The notes beneath the pieces were generated by a model. It saw only the letters and a list, made by a program, of their open reading frames with translations. It made no database searches and was not told where the DNA came from. A program made the position numbers and the translations under genes. 64,000 nucleotides of DNA from Mycobacterium sp. 852002-51163_SCH5372311 (GTDB taxonomy: Bacteria > Actinomycetota > Actinomycetes > Mycobacteriales > Mycobacteriaceae): contig NZ_LZIJ01000020.1 of the NCBI RefSeq assembly GCF_001667115.1, positions 21,090 to 85,089 on the forward strand, read 5' to 3'. Below, piece by piece: positions 51,561-58,357 of this stretch (its first letter is position 1; each line of letters begins with the position of its first letter).

Positions 51561-51580
51561 TACTCTCAGATCTGAGAGTA
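51561..51580. promoter_or_regulatory. Perfect 20-bp palindrome TACTCTCAGATCTGAGAGTA
   Basis: A perfect inverted repeat centred on AGATCT between two divergent dehydrogenase genes, 54-73 bp from 51507 and 32-51 bp from 51612. CTCTCA and TGAGAG face outward, opposite to the TGAGAA-N6-TTCTCA sites. Confidence 0.65.
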
Positions 51581-51611
51581 ACCATATTCGCAGGTGACAG
51601 GACTGGGGATC

Positions 51612-52631
51612 GTGGACCTGAGCTTAACTGGCGAACAGAGACAGCTGGTCGATTCGTTCGCCGCCTTGTTCGCGCGGGAGTCGACCTCCGAGCGCGTCCG
51701 GGCAGCCGAGCCGATGGGGTTCGACCCGAGGCTGTGGGAGGCGCTGCGGGAGACGGGCGCGCTGCAGATGGCGGTCGACGAGGCGGCCGGAGGTTGGGGG
51801 GCCTCGGAACTGGAACTTGCGCTGATCGCCGAACAGTTCGGCCGCACGGTCGCCTCGGCTCCGGTCATCGACGGGCAGGTCGCCGCGCGACTGTTGGCGG
51901 AATCGGGCGAGGCGGGGGCAGAGCTGTTGAGTGCGGTCCTCGCGGGCGAACGGCTGGTCACCTTCGCGCCTCGGGTCGGGCGAGGTGGGCAGTTGAGGCT
52001 GGTGCCTGCCGGGGCCGTTGCCGACCATGTGGTCGCCCTAGTGGAGGGACGGTTGCTGGCGGTGGCGATCGGGACGAACCGCACCGCGGTGGCCAACCTT
52101 GCGTCGATGCCTTTGGCGGACATCACGATTGGTGAGGAATTCGCTGTGCTCGCCGACCGGGAGCGCGCGCGTGACCTGGTTTCCCGCGGTCTTGACCTGT
52201 GGCTGGCGTTGACCTCTGTCGCGTTGGCGGGCGCGGCCAAGAAGGCGGTGGAGATCGGCGTCGACTACGCCAAACAACGTCATGCCTTCGGAACCCCCAT
52301 CGGCAGCTTCCAAGCGGTGTCGCACCCGTTGGCCGACAGTGCCACCGCCGCCGACGGGGCGCGGCTACTCGGGCTGAAGGCAGCGTGCGCATTCACCGAC
52401 GAACCCGATCGCGTTCACGAACTGGCCGCCATGGCATTCGCGTTCGCCTATGAAACGGCGCGGGACGCCACGCGACGCAGCCTGCATATCCACGGCGGAT
52501 ATGGATTCGGTATGGAGGGTGACATCCAGTTGTACTACCGCCGGGTGCGGGGTTGGGCAATGGTTTTCGGCGATCCGGCGTCCGCATTGGACCGCGTAGC
52601 TGATGCGCGCTATGGTGCCGACGCCGGCTGA
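51612..52631 (+). CDS. Acyl-CoA dehydrogenase, small type
   Basis: The product is 339 residues from the GTG at 51612 (MDLSLTGEQRQLVDSFAALF; GGGG upstream). The alternative GTG at 51594 adds six residues. Typical segments: LIAEQFGRTVASAPVI, ALAGAAKKAVEIGVDYAKQR, FGTPIGSFQAVSHPLADS, LHIHGGYGFGMEGDIQLYY. The middle strands are reduced, as in the small subunit of a heteromeric enzyme. Head to head with the 386-residue dehydrogenase at 50347, the two would give a FadE-like alpha2beta2 complex. Confidence 0.88.
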   Translation: MDLSLTGEQRQLVDSFAALFARESTSERVRAAEPMGFDPRLWEALRETGALQMAVDEAAGGWGASELELALIAEQFGRTVASAPVIDGQVAARLLAESGEAGAELLSAVLAGERLVTFAPRVGRGGQLRLVPAGAVADHVVALVEGRLLAVAIGTNRTAVANLASMPLADITIGEEFAVLADRERARDLVSRGLDLWLALTSVALAGAAKKAVEIGVDYAKQRHAFGTPIGSFQAVSHPLADSATAADGARLLGLKAACAFTDEPDRVHELAAMAFAFAYETARDATRRSLHIHGGYGFGMEGDIQLYYRRVRGWAMVFGDPASALDRVADARYGADAG

Positions 52632-52645
52632 ACAGCGCCGCGAGC

Positions 52646-53554
52646 TCACACCTCGGACTGAACCTTGTCCTTGACCGCCAGGACAACCGGGGGAGCGGTC
52701 CGCCAGTTTGGCACCCCTTGCTCCTCGCCGGCCGTCGGAAGCTTGTCCGGGCGGATCTGCGCCCAGTGGGAGTGATTGAGCTGATGCAACGCGAAACACG
52801 ATTGCAGTGCGTTGTAAAAACCCATGTTGTCGACGGACTGGTTCACCGACTCCTTGATCAGCAGGGCCGCCATCGTCGGCACCTTAGTGATGCGCCGCGC
52901 CAGCTCGAGGGTGCGCTCCGCGAGTTCGTCGCGCTGGAAGATCTTGCTGACCATGCCGAGCCGGTAGGCCTCCTGTATGTCGATCGCGTCCCCGGTGAGC
53001 ATCAGCTCTTTCGTGCGCCGCGGCCCGAACTCCCAGGGGTGGCCGAAGTACTCCATGCCGCACATTCCCAGCCGCGTACCCACCACATCGGCGAAGCGCA
53101 CCTCTTCGCTGCCGACGATGAGGTCACACGCCCAGATAAGCATGAGCCCTGCCGAGAACACGTCACCGTGGACCTGGGCGATGGTGATCTTGCGCAGGTT
53201 GCGCCACCGCAGGTTGTTCTGGAAGAAGTAGTGCCATTCCTGCAGCATGGTCCTCTCTGCGCCGTCGCGGGTTCCACCGTTGATCGTCACGGTCGGGTGT
53301 TGGGCCAGCCCAGGGCTGAACTCGGTGCGCGCCTGCGTTGAGCCGAGATCGTGGCCGGACGAGAACATCGGGCCCTCCCCGGCGAGGATGACCACGCGGA
53401 CCGTGTCATCGGCCTCGGCGCGGGTAAACGCCTCATCGAGTTCGACCAGCATGCCGCGATTTTGGGCATTGCGCTGGTCGGGGCGGTTCAGCGAAATCCG
53501 AACGATCATGCCCTCGTCGAACGTTTCCCACTTCAAGAACCCATAATCGCTCAC
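52646..53554 (-). CDS. Enoyl-CoA hydratase/isomerase family protein
   Basis: The product is 302 residues from a GTG at 53554 with GAAGG upstream. Crotonase pattern: FSSGHDLGSTQARTEFSP, VHGDVFSAGLMLIWACDLIVGS, GTRLGMCGMEYFGHPWEFGP, ending VLAVKDKVQSEV. It is longer than the other five copies (about 30 residues at the C-terminus) and of a different subgroup, with an EW-rich central loop. The gene converges with the 51612 dehydrogenase end. Confidence 0.87.
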   Translation of the reverse strand: MSDYGFLKWETFDEGMIVRISLNRPDQRNAQNRGMLVELDEAFTRAEADDTVRVVILAGEGPMFSSGHDLGSTQARTEFSPGLAQHPTVTINGGTRDGAERTMLQEWHYFFQNNLRWRNLRKITIAQVHGDVFSAGLMLIWACDLIVGSEEVRFADVVGTRLGMCGMEYFGHPWEFGPRRTKELMLTGDAIDIQEAYRLGMVSKIFQRDELAERTLELARRITKVPTMAALLIKESVNQSVDNMGFYNALQSCFALHQLNHSHWAQIRPDKLPTAGEEQGVPNWRTAPPVVLAVKDKVQSEV

Positions 53555-53593
53555 CGTGTGCCTTCACCCTTTCGCCCGCATTCGGTAATGGTG

Positions 53594-53621
53594 TTATCAA
53601 TATTGAGAAGGTATGTTCTCA
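53594..53621. promoter_or_regulatory. TTATCA / TGAGAA / TTCTCA triple half-site in a divergent promoter
   Basis: TGAGAA-N6-TTCTCA with perfect 6-bp arms (53604-53621) plus an outward TTATCA (53594-53599). It lies 50-67 bp from the 53554 start and 33-50 bp from 53654. It combines the two spacer styles seen at 32585 and 51561. Confidence 0.6.
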
Positions 53622-53653
53622 CAATCGGTCGGTGACGGTCGGGAGGGGTGCAG

Positions 53654-54766
53654 ATGGCAGACGGTGGGTCTAAGCCCCGCGTGATTCTGTGGGGTCCCGG
53701 CCAGGTCGGCATCGGCGCGTTGCGCGCCCTGATCGCCCACCCGGGCCTGGAGCTTGCTGGCGTGGTGGTACACGCCAAAGCGAAAGACGGCAAGGACGCC
53801 GGCGAGTTGTGCGGAATGCCGTCGACCGGCGTCATCGCCACCCGGGACATCGATGCTGCGCTGACGTTAAACGCTGACGTGGTGGCCTATTTCGCCTCGG
53901 GTGACTATCGCTACCACGAAGCGGCGCAGGACATCGCGCGCTGTCTGCGCGCAGGCAAGCACGTGGTGTGTACCTCGCTGGTGCCCATGTGCTACCCGCC
54001 TGCGGCCGACAAGGAAACAGTCGAACTGCTCGAGGCGGCCTGCGCCGAGGGCGGCACCAGTTTCTTCAACAGTGGTGTCGACCCCGGCTGGGCGAACGAC
54101 GTGATCGCGCTGACGATGACAGGGTTCAGCAGCCTTGTCGACCGCATCACCATGCTCGAGATACTCGACTACGGCCCGATCAACCAACCCGACATCATGT
54201 TCGATTTCATGGGCTTCGGACACCCACCCGACCATCCGGCGCCGCTGTTCGACACCGAGCGGCTGGCCTCGCTATGGGCACCAATCGTCCATCTGGTTGC
54301 GGACGGCGTCGGACTTCCGCTCGACGGCGTTGAGACGACGATCGAAAAATGGCTGGCGACAGAGCGTTACGAAGTGGCATCGGGATGGATCGAGCCGGGC
54401 ACGATGGGAGGGATGCGGTTCAAGCTCGCCGGGATAGTCGATGAAGAGGAGCGAGTCGTACTGGAACACATCACCCGAATGGGCGAAGGTTCCGCGCCGG
54501 ATTGGCCGCGCCATCCATCACCGCACGGCGGCTACCGGGTCATCGTCGATGGCCTGCCCACCTACACCGTCGACATCGAGATGCACGGCCGTGGGAACAA
54601 CATGCGCGGCCTGACGTACGCGACCGTCATGCGTGAGCTCAACGCCATTCCCGCCGTGATGGCCGCGCCGGCTGGGCTGCTGTCGACCCTCGATCTACCG
54701 CTGGTCACCGGTCCCGTGCGGGGCGGAGCCTGGCGCGGCGTGCTGCCGTCAGGGAGGAAGGTGTGA
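53654..54766 (+). CDS. DapB-like NAD(P)-dependent dehydrogenase (third of three)
   Basis: The product is 370 residues from the ATG at 53654, 6 bp after GGGAGGGG (a GTG at 53648 is also possible). The Rossmann motif RVILWGPGQVGIGALRAL is at residues 9-26. The middle (NSGVDPGWANDVIALTMTGF, then DFMGFGHPPDHPAPLF) matches the pattern of the 11880 and 15506 products. The C-terminal segment RGLTYATVMRELNAIPAV is close in all three. Divergent from the 52646 gene; the nitroreductase gene overlaps by 4 bp. Confidence 0.77.
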   Translation: MADGGSKPRVILWGPGQVGIGALRALIAHPGLELAGVVVHAKAKDGKDAGELCGMPSTGVIATRDIDAALTLNADVVAYFASGDYRYHEAAQDIARCLRAGKHVVCTSLVPMCYPPAADKETVELLEAACAEGGTSFFNSGVDPGWANDVIALTMTGFSSLVDRITMLEILDYGPINQPDIMFDFMGFGHPPDHPAPLFDTERLASLWAPIVHLVADGVGLPLDGVETTIEKWLATERYEVASGWIEPGTMGGMRFKLAGIVDEEERVVLEHITRMGEGSAPDWPRHPSPHGGYRVIVDGLPTYTVDIEMHGRGNNMRGLTYATVMRELNAIPAVMAAPAGLLSTLDLPLVTGPVRGGAWRGVLPSGRKV

Positions 54767-55422
54767 GCGAGGAATCGGTCCCGCGGAGGTCGACGGACCT
54801 GTGGGAGGTCATGCGCACCGCGTCCGCCGTGCGCCGCTACCGTGACGACCCTGTCTCCGACGAGGTCATCGAAACCTGTCTGCGTGCGGCGAGTTGGGCG
54901 CCGTCCGGAGGCAATCAGCAGCCGTGGAAATTCGTCGTGCTGAGATCGAGTGGTCTGCGAGACGTGGTCACCGCGGCCGCCCATAGGACATGGGACGTGA
55001 TGACCGACTTCTATCGCCTGTCGGTGCCTGCGGACGGGGCCGACGACCCCAAATCGCGCGTTCTTCGAACGATGGCTGAACATATGCGTGTCGGTGGCGC
55101 CGCGCCAGTGCTGGTGCTGTTCTGTGTCCAGCCCCAGCGAGGAACCACCGAACTGCAGCAGGGCGGGTCCATCTTTCCCGCCGTGCAGAATTTCCTGCTG
55201 GCGGCGCGCGCGCAAGGACTTGGCGCGGCGATCACCCTGTGGCACGGGTCCTGCGAGGAGGAACTGCGTTGCATGGTCGAAATTCCTGACGACTGGCGGA
55301 TCGCGACGCTGCTTACGGTGGGCTGGCCCAAAGGTGGGCATCACCCGGTGCGGCGAAAGCCACTGGATGAGGTGGCGGCAATCGACCGATGGGGTCAATC
55401 CTGGAGCAAGGCAACGCCATGA
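54763..55422 (+). CDS. Nitroreductase-family flavoprotein
   Basis: The product is 219 residues from a GTG overlapping the DapB-like stop. FMN motif AVRRYRDDPVSDEVIETCL near residue 20, AASWAPSGGNQQPWKFVVL near 42, and GLGAAITLWHG plus a C-terminal VGWPKGGHHPVRRKPLDEV. It reduces nitro groups, quinones or enones with NAD(P)H. Last catabolic gene of the island. With the DapB-like protein it may form a reductase pair; substrate unknown. Confidence 0.88.
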   Translation: MSEESVPRRSTDLWEVMRTASAVRRYRDDPVSDEVIETCLRAASWAPSGGNQQPWKFVVLRSSGLRDVVTAAAHRTWDVMTDFYRLSVPADGADDPKSRVLRTMAEHMRVGGAAPVLVLFCVQPQRGTTELQQGGSIFPAVQNFLLAARAQGLGAAITLWHGSCEEELRCMVEIPDDWRIATLLTVGWPKGGHHPVRRKPLDEVAAIDRWGQSWSKATP

Positions 55423-55473
55423 CGGTGTATTCCAGCTGTGCCGGCAGGGACTCACACCAATTTCGAGCAGCGG

Positions 55474-55779
55474 TTAGATCCCCACCCAGACCCACTGCTG
55501 ATGACCCCCGTCCCACACCGGACGCAGCGACTGTGCCCACGGCGGCGGTGGCGGGGGCGGCGGCGCCGACGGTGGCGCGTACATCGGCGCATACTCCGGC
55601 GGGGGAGTCCACCAGTCCGGCGGCGGCGGTGGCGGTTTGCACTCGTTCGTCACGGGATTGTGCGACCAGTTGGGGTCGCACTCCGCCGAGGCGACCCCCG
55701 CCGCGGCGACTGTCACAGGGGCCATCGGAACCAGCGCGACCGCGACACCGGCGGCCAGACGGCGAACGAACCTCGTCAT
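55474..55779 (-). CDS. Small exported proline-rich protein
   Basis: The product is 101 residues. Signal peptide MTRFVRRLAAGVAVALVPMA with a likely cleavage after VASA (about residue 32), then CDPNWSHNPVTNECKPP with two Cys. A proline/alanine-rich tract follows (about residues 48-82) and a C-terminal QQWVWVGI. GAGGAGG lies 8 bp before the ATG. Similar small proteins are common in mycobacteria; function unknown. Confidence 0.7.
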   Translation of the reverse strand: MTRFVRRLAAGVAVALVPMAPVTVAAAGVASAECDPNWSHNPVTNECKPPPPPPDWWTPPPEYAPMYAPPSAPPPPPPPPWAQSLRPVWDGGHQQWVWVGI

Positions 55780-56040
55780 CGCAGGACCTCCTCAGAAGGA
55801 CCCGTCCCCAATTCGGATTGCTTGAGCTTATGCCCTCGATACCCTTGTGGAGGTCGGACAGAGAGATCCCGCTGGGTTCTGCGGGCCACCGCAAGAGCTA
55901 CCTGACGGGAGTCTCGGTGCTGTGGTGGGATGCCCGACGCGGTGACATCATGAGCGGGTGAGCGGACAAACTGCTGGGGTTGCGGCCTAGAAACCCGCCG
56001 CTCGTTCGGTAAATGGCCGGATCGGCATCCATGGGTCGGC

Positions 56041-56283
56041 GTGGCGCTAGCGGCGCTGGCGAGGCTCGCCGACCTAACCGATCGGCATCCAACGGCCGCA
56101 ATGGCGGTGGTAGTGCCGGGCACGCTCATCGCCTTTGCTGCCATCGCCACGTACCCACTCGTTTTCGTGCCACTGGTGGTTCTCCTCGGCGTGGCTCTCG
56201 TGGTGTCAGTCGCTAACGAGGGAGTCAGGCCCAACCCGGCCTGTTGGCGCGCAGACTGCCCCGCCATGAGCCCAAAGCCATAA
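56041..56283 (+). CDS. Possible two-helix membrane protein
   Basis: An 80-residue frame from GTG with two hydrophobic helices at about residues 20-37 and 42-60 (TAAMAVVVPGTLIAFAAIA, LVFVPLVVLLGVALVVSVA). No ribosome site is seen and the tail (NPACWRADCPAMSPKP) is unremarkable. It could be a real small membrane protein or a chance frame. Confidence 0.3.
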   Translation: MALAALARLADLTDRHPTAAMAVVVPGTLIAFAAIATYPLVFVPLVVLLGVALVVSVANEGVRPNPACWRADCPAMSPKP

Positions 56284-56292
56284 GTGCCCATC

Positions 56293-56315
56293 CGGACCAG
56301 CCTCAGGCTCGTCCC
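56293..56315. repeat. Copy A of a 23-bp direct repeat
   Basis: CGGACCAGCC-T-CAGGCTCGTCCC, repeated at 57042-57064 with one substitution (22 of 23). It is followed by a GTTGCA-containing inverted element and, after GCGAATTAT, by a small gene. Confidence 0.8.
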
Positions 56316-56412
56316 GTTTTTCGCCAAGCAGGTTGCAAGTAACACTGTTACAAGCCTTTCGCGCATCTTTTTGCACGCGAATTATATTGAAACACAACGG
56401 CATTAAGGAGTC

Positions 56413-56541
56413 GTGGCGGCAGGACGCGTCATGCGACGGCGATACAACGAGGGGTGTCTTTGCAAGAGCTACAAGACAAAGGCTGCCGCGGAGAGGGCAT
56501 CAAAATCGGTGCACCAACGGCCTCCGATGCCTGCCTACTAG
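56413..56541 (+). CDS. Short Cys-containing protein, truncated relative of the 57163 product
   Basis: A 42-residue frame from GTG 56413, 2 bp after AAGGAG. RRRYNEGCLCKSYK matches the N-terminal R-Y-x-x-G-C-x-C pattern of the 57163 product (RYRYAKGCRCDDC). The surrounding DNA is also similar (a GGGGTGTC-N-TTG stretch). It ends 25 bp before the next small gene. Probably a shortened copy from a local duplication. Confidence 0.4.
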   Translation: MAAGRVMRRRYNEGCLCKSYKTKAAAERASKSVHQRPPMPAY

Positions 56542-56565
56542 CTGACCATGATTCTGGAGACGAAC

Positions 56566-56721
56566 ATGACTGACAAGCAGGTCAAGGTCAAGGTGATCGA
56601 CCGTTGGCGCGTCGTTCACGACGACAAGCCATATGTCAAGGGCCAGACCGTCACCGTTCCCGAAAGCGTTGCAGCAGAATGGGAACGCAGCGGGTACGTG
56701 GAACGCGTCACTGGCAAGTGA
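56566..56721 (+). CDS. Small phage-like protein of 51 residues
   Basis: The frame codes for 51 residues from ATG 56566, preceded by GGAGA. The protein starts MTDKQVKVKVIDRWRVVHDD and continues KPYVKGQTVTVPESVAAEWE with a final YVERVTGK. It is compact and Lys/Val-rich, and its pattern resembles small proteins of mycobacterial prophages. No enzyme motif is present. An in-frame ATG at 56548 is less likely. Confidence 0.6.
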   Translation: MTDKQVKVKVIDRWRVVHDDKPYVKGQTVTVPESVAAEWERSGYVERVTGK

Positions 56722-57162
56722 GAACTTCTCGGCAGCCCGGCGTCAACGTGACCACCCCAGCCGAAATCAATGGCGGTTGGGGAAGCATGGCGCGATGGCA
56801 TCGCCACGATGGTCGTCTAGGCACTCGACCTAGCGGTGTCAGCGTCGGGCTGCGGAGAAACCCCTAGCAACGCTGAAAACCGTTGTGGAGCAATTCCTTT
56901 CGTGTGCGAATTATGTTGCGGGACAACGCATCTCATCAACCAGACGGGCTGGATAGTCGGTTCAATCCCGACTTAGCAAACACTTATTGCAGCATAACAG
57001 TAGGTCAGGGGTGGGTATGCAAATCCCAGCAAACTCTCCAACGGACCAGCCACAGGCTCGTCCCATATTTCCGAAACGACTCGTTGCACAACATGTTTCA
57101 TTGCAACGGGGTTGGGCACTAATGCGCGCGAATGATGACTATTTGCAAGAAGTTTCGATGAC
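56722..57162. other. AT-richer gene-free stretch with a duplicated control region
   Basis: 441 bp without a convincing gene. It contains GCGAATTAT (56906-56914, also at 56377-56385), a T-arm-like stem (56956-56972), copy C of the 23-bp repeat (57042-57064) and a CGTTGCA...TGCAACG inverted repeat (57082-57108). Confidence 0.6.
57042..57064. repeat. Copy C of the 23-bp direct repeat
   Basis: CGGACCAGCC-A-CAGGCTCGTCCC, 749 bp downstream of copy A, same orientation. An inverted CGTTGCA/TGCAACG follows, then the 57163 gene. Confidence 0.8.
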
Positions 57163-57555
57163 ATGAAGACGGTCAGGCATGGAACACGGTACCGGTATGC
57201 GAAGGGGTGTCGTTGTGATGACTGCTCTGAGGCTGAGCGTTTGTATCACCGGGATTATCGGCGGGGGGGTGGCGCTCCGGCTGGTGCAGAACTGCCACAG
57301 CCTGAGCTTCCTGGTCCGGTGGAGTCGGCGGTCGCTAACGAGTTGGCCGGCTACCCCTTATCGGCTGAGCGTCCAGGTGCAAGTGCGATTGCGGTGTGCC
57401 TGGCTCAACTCTTGGACAACTCGAAGGCGATTGCGGCGCATCCGAGTGCGGCTCGGGAGCTAGGGAAGGTGCTGGACAAGCTGAGTAAGGGCGTGCCCGC
57501 GCGCCGTGGGCATCTCGCCGCGGTGCGAACCATGAGTAAGAAGGGCGAAGCGTGA
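57163..57555 (+). CDS. Phage-type protein with an N-terminal CxCxxC motif (small-terminase-like)
   Basis: The product is 130 residues. N-terminal KTVRHGTRYRYAKGCRCDDC, a possible zinc site, then a basic YHRDYRR helix. The C-terminal half (SAIAVCLAQLLDNSKAIAAH, then LGKVLDKLSKG) is helical and matches what I recall of small terminase-type proteins in mycobacterial prophages. No large terminase is nearby, so it is either an orphan or a different DNA-binding protein. It is the full-length relative of the 42-residue frame at 56413. Confidence 0.5.
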   Translation: MKTVRHGTRYRYAKGCRCDDCSEAERLYHRDYRRGGGAPAGAELPQPELPGPVESAVANELAGYPLSAERPGASAIAVCLAQLLDNSKAIAAHPSAARELGKVLDKLSKGVPARRGHLAAVRTMSKKGEA

Positions 57556-57647
57556 TTGCCGGGCTCGTGCCGTAGGACAACGCCTTCTATTCGGCCGCGC
57601 AGCATCCGCAGCGGCCAGGTGCAGCTGATGGCTGTCGGTGCAGCTGT

Positions 57648-57944
57648 TCACCGATAGTGCTCGATAGCCCTACCGTCGTTGTAGCAGCTGACTGTCTTCC
57701 CGCAGTCCCCACAACGCACGTGGGCGTCGGTGAAGTCTTTGTGGCCCGAAAATGGGTTCGCCACATGCTGACCGTGACCATAGTTCCCGCTGCCCGGGCA
57801 GCGCGCTTTTCCGGGTCCCGGACTGGTCGGTCCCGCGGAGGGTTTCATCCGTCCCGACCGCACCGCCAGCACGACGATGCCGGTCACCACGGCGAAGACT
57901 ATGAGCGCGAAGATACAGAACAGGAAGAGGGCAATAAGAATCAT
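57648..57944 (-). CDS. Small membrane protein with a zinc-ribbon-like C-terminus
   Basis: The product is 98 residues with an N-terminal transmembrane helix (MILIALFLFCIFALIVFAVV, continuing to about residue 28). A Gly/Pro linker follows, then ARCPGSGNYGHGQHV and HVRCGDCGKTVSCYNDG with four Cys. It may bind zinc. An AGGGACC site precedes the ATG. Accessory-region gene, function unknown. Confidence 0.55.
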   Translation of the reverse strand: MILIALFLFCIFALIVFAVVTGIVVLAVRSGRMKPSAGPTSPGPGKARCPGSGNYGHGQHVANPFSGHKDFTDAHVRCGDCGKTVSCYNDGRAIEHYR

Positions 57945-58013
57945 GGTTGGTCCCTAACGAAATTCCAGTGTCACGTCCCAGTAGCCCTGGGACCGCGCGG
58001 GCACGGTAACGGG

Positions 58014-58109
58014 TTAGTTGTCACGGTTGCGAAGCTGACGGCCCTTGTACTGGCCCAACAGCGTCCCGGCGATGACCGCGACGCCGACTATCGCCAACAG
58101 GGTGACCAT
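58014..58109 (-). CDS. 31-residue membrane peptide
   Basis: The frame codes for MVTLLAIVGVAVIAGTLLGQ and a basic tail (YKGRQLRNRDN). One transmembrane helix with a positive C-terminus. GGGGGAAGAA lies directly before the ATG. It lies just upstream, on the same strand, of the 57648 gene and could share its transcript. Function unknown. Confidence 0.5.
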   Translation of the reverse strand: MVTLLAIVGVAVIAGTLLGQYKGRQLRNRDN

Positions 58110-58357
58110 TTCTTCCCCCTGGGTTTGTTTATTGACGGTTAGCCCTGAGCGGGAGACTTGTTCTGCTCGGCGGCGCGCTTTTGACGTCGCCGATTCGTCG
58201 GAGCATAAGCCACTGCGCGGTTAGTTACATCGGTAATTGTCAAATCCCCTGCACGGAACCGCGCACTGTAGCGAAAACCGGAACAACCTCGGGTGGGATT
58301 GGCGATACTTATGGCCATCTTCATATCTGCGACGGCCTAGCAGATGGGGGGACACCG

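Noticed and set aside
55776..56366. A 196-residue minus-strand frame in the gene-poor region
   Set aside because: Low-complexity, Arg/Ser/Thr-rich, no domain or ribosome site; typical of a chance high-GC frame.
56883..57122. A 79-residue frame across the duplicated control region
   Set aside because: It runs through repeats and the T-arm-like stem and has atypical composition for a mycobacterial protein.
58139..58324. A 61-residue minus-strand frame next to the kinase start
   Set aside because: The N-terminus is unstructured, no ribosome site precedes the ATG, and a shorter reading would leave only a basic tail.
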